Positions 60,151-64,000 of a stretch of 64,000 bases of DNA are shown here, piece after piece (position 1 is the stretch's first letter; the number at the start of each line of letters is the position of its first letter). The stretch is taken from the NCBI RefSeq assembly GCF_003986975.1, contig NZ_PIPO01000002.1, positions 124,001 through 188,000 on the forward strand. Reading direction: 5' to 3'. Position numbers and translations under genes: made by a program. Below the pieces are notes generated by a model that saw only the letters and a list, made by a program, of their open reading frames with translations, had not been told where the DNA came from and searched no databases. The stretch comes from Aliidiomarina soli. GTDB taxonomy: Bacteria > Pseudomonadota > Gammaproteobacteria > Enterobacterales > Alteromonadaceae.

Positions 60151-61841
60151 AAGAATTCTTCGAAAGCGAAATGCAGGATTTTGCCGCGGCGGCTAGTGAG
60201 TTCGCCAGCGCTTATCCGGAACAGGCTGCATTGCTCAACCTGGAGAGTTTGGGTGACCGCGACCCCTATGTTGAACGGCTTTTCGAGGGCATGGCGTTTC
60301 TCACAGCGGGTGTCCGTAAGCAATTGCAACAAGGCATGCCAGAGCTGGCCAGTCAGCTACTGCAACAAATGGCGCCGGCGTTGGGCAGGACATACCCCTC
60401 CAGCTGTGTGGTCGAGTTTAGTTTGCCGCAGGACGCTACCAATCCTATTACTGTCCGTCAGGGACAGCGCGTAACGGCGCGTAACGTAGGCCCAGATCAG
60501 GTTGCCTGCCACTTCACCACGGTCCGCGAGCAAATGATCCGACCGTTGCAGGTACATAGCTTCAAACGCAATGACACCACAGGTGGCCGTTGCCAGTTAA
60601 CCATCGATTTTCTAAAGGCCGAGTCGCAACCCTGGCAAGGTATGAACTTGCAGCGACTGCCGGTTTATCTGAATAGTGACCGCTCACAGGCTTATCGGTT
60701 ATGGCAATTGCTGACCAGTGCGAGCACCCATTGTACGTTGCAACAGCCAGGCAGTGAGCGCCGTTTCGCGGTGCGTTTCGCGCCTCAATCGCTGGCAACC
60801 ATGGCCGGCATGTTACCGGAAACCGGGCGCGACGTAGCCGCCTATTCACTGCCGCTGGATTATTTTTGCGCACGGGAGTTCTTTTTCTACATTGAGCTGG
60901 AAGGCTTGGAAAACGTTGAATGGCAAGAGGGTGCGACCAGCTTCACCCTGACCGTGGACAGCGACCTGACCCTACCGCCAAATCATAGCGTTGATGCCAG
61001 TCAGTTGGTTCTTAATACGGTACCTGTGGTGAATTTGTTCGATGCGGACGCTGAGCCGTTGCGTTTTGATCATACCCGCGCAGACTATCCGTTGCGTCCG
61101 GATACCACCTACCTTGGCCATATGGATATTTTCAGTGTTGACCGGGTGACCGGGCGTAACCTGCATACCGGCGCAGAGCGACGCTATGCTCACTTACATG
61201 CGCGGCATTACCGTAACGGCAATGACAGTGTTTTCTATAGCATTGAGGACCAAACCCCTGCCGGTAAACCCGTGACCCGCCTGGTGCTGCATCAGGGGGG
61301 CCAGCCGGTGTCTGAAATTGTCAGTGTTGGCGTGACCGCCAGCAACGGCTATTACGCCCGCCAGCATATTGGTTTGGGGGCTGTGCAGGAAGTTCGCGCC
61401 GAGTCGCTTGCGGGACTCAAAGTGCGCAATATCACCCGCCCTAGCAAGCCCTGCCGGGCGGCAACCAATGACGGTCCAGAGTGGCGCTGGATAGCGACTC
61501 TCGCCAGTAGTATTGGCAACCTTGAGCATCAGCACCAGCTGCAGCAGTTACTGGGTCTCTATGACTGGAGTGGGGAAGCGGCGAACCGGCGACGAATTGA
61601 GTCGCTGGTGTCATTCAGTAAAACCCTGCAACACGGTATTCAACGGGGCGCCCTGTGTCGACAGTGGGCGGTCGAGCTAACGGTGCAGGAGGAAGCGTTC
61701 GACTCCAAAGCCGACGCCGAATTATTCGGCTATATGATCCACCAGTTGCTGGCGGCGCTGGCGCCGGTCGGCGAAGATGTCTCGACCCGCCTGGTGTTGT
61801 TGCCTGATTATGAGGAAACAAGATGGCTGCCAAGGCGTTGA
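60147..61841 (+). CDS. tssF: T6SS baseplate protein TssF
   Basis: This 564-residue protein matches TssF (ImpG/VasA). It opens FFESEMQDFAAAASEFASAYPEQAALLNLESLGDRDPYVERLFEGMAFLTAGVRKQL and later has PVVNLFDADAEPLRFDHTRADYPLRPDTTYLGHMDIFSVDRVTG. TssF with TssG and TssE forms the baseplate wedge. AGGGA precedes the ATG. It overlaps tssE by four bases and tssG by 19 bases. Slightly shorter than many TssF (about 590), otherwise regular. Confidence 0.95.
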   Translation: MKEFFESEMQDFAAAASEFASAYPEQAALLNLESLGDRDPYVERLFEGMAFLTAGVRKQLQQGMPELASQLLQQMAPALGRTYPSSCVVEFSLPQDATNPITVRQGQRVTARNVGPDQVACHFTTVREQMIRPLQVHSFKRNDTTGGRCQLTIDFLKAESQPWQGMNLQRLPVYLNSDRSQAYRLWQLLTSASTHCTLQQPGSERRFAVRFAPQSLATMAGMLPETGRDVAAYSLPLDYFCAREFFFYIELEGLENVEWQEGATSFTLTVDSDLTLPPNHSVDASQLVLNTVPVVNLFDADAEPLRFDHTRADYPLRPDTTYLGHMDIFSVDRVTGRNLHTGAERRYAHLHARHYRNGNDSVFYSIEDQTPAGKPVTRLVLHQGGQPVSEIVSVGVTASNGYYARQHIGLGAVQEVRAESLAGLKVRNITRPSKPCRAATNDGPEWRWIATLASSIGNLEHQHQLQQLLGLYDWSGEAANRRRIESLVSFSKTLQHGIQRGALCRQWAVELTVQEEAFDSKADAELFGYMIHQLLAALAPVGEDVSTRLVLLPDYEETRWLPRR

Positions 61842-62770
61842 ACCCCGCCGCTCTGACACTGGAACATGTGGTAACAGAAGGGCATCGTTATCACCCTTTC
61901 CAGTTAGTTGAGCTGCTGCGTCGTTTGGCTGGCGACGAGACGCCGGTGCGCATTCGGCCGAGTGATTCGCTGGCATTTCCTGCTGCCGATGTAGGTCGGG
62001 TTAAGCAGCGTGACGACGACAGCATTGATGTTCAGGTTCGTTTTGATGGCTTTTATGGTGTCGATTCGCCATTACCGCATTACTTTCTTGAAGATGCGAC
62101 GGTGGAAACGGATTACGCGGAACGCATACGTGCCTTTCTGGATTTGTTCAATCTGCCATTTTATCAATTGCGCCAGGCTGTCTGGCAGGCAAGCCGTTTT
62201 TACGACTCCAGCGCTAGCAAACTGGGTCCGCTGTCGCAGGTTTTAAGTCAGTTGCTGCCATCAGACAAGGCTGAAACCGATGCCTGTTTGCAATACCCGG
62301 GGCTTTATCTACAGGGCCAGCCGGGCCAGAAAGCACTCGCCGCTATGCTGCGCCAATTGTTGCAATGCCAGGCTCTTGAATTGACCACAGATGCCTGCAG
62401 CTGGCAGCCGTTAACCCAGCCATCACGGCTTGGTGACAGGCCCGCAATCAACGACACCCTTTGCCTTGGGCGGCGGGTCGCGGTGCGAGGTCAGTTGGTA
62501 ACCATTCGGATGGGTCGCTTGAGCAAGTCTGAGGCTGCCCGGGTGCAACCCGGCGGGGCATTGTCACGTTCTTTGGCTCAGGCACTGAGTGCCGCCTTGC
62601 CCGATGACCTGACATGGGCGCTGGAGTTTTCAACTCAGGCGGATGCGAAAGCGCAACAGTTAGGGCGCAAAAAGCTGGCGCTTGGTCGCGCAGGTGCGCT
62701 GGCTAAAGGCCCGACTAACTGGGTCGGGCAACGCTACGTCTGCAGTCAGTATCGCTATTTAATCATTTAA
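61823..62770 (+). CDS. tssG: T6SS baseplate protein TssG
   Basis: This 315-residue protein fits TssG (ImpH/VasB): YHPFQLVELLRRLAGDETPVRIRPSDSLAFPAADV, FDGFYGVDSPLPHYFLED and LDLFNLPFYQLRQAVWQASRF. It forms the wedge with TssF. It begins inside the end of tssF (19-base overlap) with GAGGAAACAAG as ribosome site, so the two are translated together. ClpV follows after 34 bases. Confidence 0.93.
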   Translation: MAAKALNPAALTLEHVVTEGHRYHPFQLVELLRRLAGDETPVRIRPSDSLAFPAADVGRVKQRDDDSIDVQVRFDGFYGVDSPLPHYFLEDATVETDYAERIRAFLDLFNLPFYQLRQAVWQASRFYDSSASKLGPLSQVLSQLLPSDKAETDACLQYPGLYLQGQPGQKALAAMLRQLLQCQALELTTDACSWQPLTQPSRLGDRPAINDTLCLGRRVAVRGQLVTIRMGRLSKSEAARVQPGGALSRSLAQALSAALPDDLTWALEFSTQADAKAQQLGRKKLALGRAGALAKGPTNWVGQRYVCSQYRYLII

Positions 62771-62804
62771 CTAATTATTTCATTCAACCAGAGGGCACTT
62801 TGCC

Positions 62805-64000
62805 ATGGACAACCAAACACTTCGGGTACTGGTCGAAAAGCTAAACCCAACCTGTGCCAGCGCGCTTGAAGCTGCAGCTGGTTTCGCTGTCAGTCGCGGA
62901 CACTTTGAAATCGGTGTCGAGCACATGTTGCTGAAACTGATGGAGAACGCATCCAACAACCATCTGAATGCGGTGCTGAGCTACTTTAAGGTCGATCAGG
63001 ACATGCTGTGGCAAGGGCTGATTGAAAATATCAATGGTTTACGCAGTGGCCAGCCGGGTAAACCGGGTATTTCTCAGGCGCTCTATCAATTGCTCGAGAA
63101 GGCCTGCCTGGCGGCCTCTATTCATTACAACGACGAGCAGATTAACTCGGCCAGTTTATTGGATGCTGCCATCAGCCTGTCCGCGAAGTTGCCTGGGTAT
63201 CAGGCGTACCAACCTCTTGATGCGGTCAACCTGCCGTTGCTGCACCAGCAGTTCGCGGCCATTGTGCATGGCTCTGAGGAGTTGGCGACCCGATCGGCTT
63301 CCGCTTCAACTTCAACAGGCAAAGCAGCGACAGCGGGTGCTGAGGGTGAAACCGCGCTGGATCGTTTTACTACCGACCTGACAGCACGGGCCAGAAGCGG
63401 CAAATTAGATGCGATCAGTGGCCGTAACGCTGAAATTCGCATGGCCATCGATATTCTGTGTCGCCGCCGTAAAAACAACCCGCTGCTGGTCGGTGAGCCA
63501 GGTGTGGGTAAAACCGCCATTGTTGAAGGGCTGGCGCAGAAAATTGTCGCTGGCGAAGTGCCTGACTTACTGAAAAACGTTCGGGTGTGCGTGCTTGATC
63601 TGGGCCTGTTGCAAGCGGGTGCCGGGGTTAAGGGCGAATTTGAACGCCGCCTGAAACAGGTGATCGAAGAAGTCGAAGCCGCCGCTGAACCTGTCATGCT
63701 GTTTATTGACGAGGCACACACGTTAGTAGGCGCCGGTGGGGAAGCCGGTATGAGCGATGCCGCAAACCTGCTTAAACCAGCGCTGGCGCGCGGAGAGCTA
63801 CGCACCGTTGCAGCGACAACCTGGCGTGAGTATAAACAGTACTTTGAGCGCGACCCTGCACTTGCCCGTCGTTTCCAGATGGTGAAAGTCGAAGAGCCGG
63901 ACACTGAAGCCGCCATTCATATGCTGAGCGGCATTAAAACCAGTTACGAAGGTCACCACGGGGTGCAAATTACCGACGAAGCGCTGGAAACCGCGGTGTT
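62805..64000 (+). CDS. clpV: T6SS sheath-recycling AAA+ ATPase ClpV (TssH), N-terminal part
   Basis: The gene is open at the window edge; about 398 codons are visible. The ATG at 62805 has GAGGG upstream. The N-terminal domain (1-155) is Clp-N-like ([28 protein letters not shown]), which binds the TssC N-terminus. A Ser/Thr/Ala-rich linker (about 160-180) follows. The first AAA+ domain has Walker A GEPGVGKT (near 231), Walker [11 protein letters not shown] (near 302), the pore loop [10 protein letters not shown] and the arginine finger region [11 protein letters not shown]. The product disassembles contracted sheath for reuse. Only the first nucleotide-binding domain is seen. Confidence 0.96.
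   Translation, partial: MDNQTLRVLVEKLNPTCASALEAAAGFAVSRGHFEIGVEHMLLKLMENASNNHLNAVLSYFKVDQDMLWQGLIENINGLRSGQPGKPGISQALYQLLEKACLAASIHYNDEQINSASLLDAAISLSAKLPGYQAYQPLDAVNLPLLHQQFAAIVHGSEELATRSASASTSTGKAATAGAEGETALDRFTTDLTARARSGKLDAISGRNAEIRMAIDILCRRRKNNPLLVGEPGVGKTAIVEGLAQKIVAGEVPDLLKNVRVCVLDLGLLQAGAGVKGEFERRLKQVIEEVEAAAEPVMLFIDEAHTLVGAGGEAGMSDAANLLKPALARGELRTVAATTWREYKQYFERDPALARRFQMVKVEEPDTEAAIHMLSGIKTSYEGHHGVQITDEALETAV

Overview
The window is chromosomal DNA of a gammaproteobacterium, probably a marine Alteromonadales member near Idiomarinaceae. This is inferred from gene content (engB, cytochrome c4, yihI, a DUF2489 protein, several secreted peptidases and amidohydrolases, a bacterial voltage-gated Na+ channel), not from a marker gene. 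Genes are dense, Shine-Dalgarno sites are clear and TTG starts are fairly common. There are no tRNAs, rRNAs, transposases or CRISPR arrays.

Region 1 (1-4420) holds the 5' end of engB, cytochrome c4, a DUF885 metallopeptidase lipoprotein, a 660-base gap, yihI and a DUF2489 protein. The gap reads like a structured RNA gene: several hairpins, two with GGA in the loop, then a strong terminator. It lies next to yihI, where E. coli keeps csrC.

Region 2 (4448-36375) is metabolic and housekeeping. It contains cysE-cysK followed by a beta-lactamase-fold membrane protein that has lost its catalytic motifs, a BacNav channel, an amidohydrolase overlapping a lipoprotein gamma-glutamyltransferase, an SPFH protein divergent from an RND efflux pair, an isochorismatase with an active serine hydrolase, a one-domain prephenate dehydratase, a DUF389 protein, a 2',3'-cyclic-nucleotide phosphodiesterase lipoprotein, an Mpo1-like protein, a DUF442-like periplasmic protein, a DUF1328 peptide and a diguanylate cyclase. 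An EAL-chaC-tauE operon is divergent from a persulfide-dioxygenase-like rhodanese fusion, which suggests a glutathione and sulfur module. A DinG-type helicase and a YeiH family protein close the region.

Region 3 (36334-64000) is a type VI secretion (T6SS) locus in two divergent halves around an AT-rich 332-base regulatory gap. The plus half is tssJ-K-L-M-A-B-C-hcp-E-F-G-clpV, with clpV cut by the window edge. hcp is bracketed by an RNA hairpin and an intrinsic terminator, a layout suited to high hcp mRNA levels and attenuated downstream expression. The minus half is a tightly coupled effector cassette: DUF6484, TIGR02270-like, a PAAR-like DUF4150 tip, a 1005-residue VasX-like pore-forming effector, three tandem mosaic DUF6708-like membrane proteins, two further paralogous membrane proteins, a DUF2169 adaptor and a ketoacyl-synthase-fold pseudoenzyme. 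This cassette, with two different multicopy membrane families behind one predicted pore-forming toxin, is the best candidate for a little-described system in the window. No vgrG is visible.
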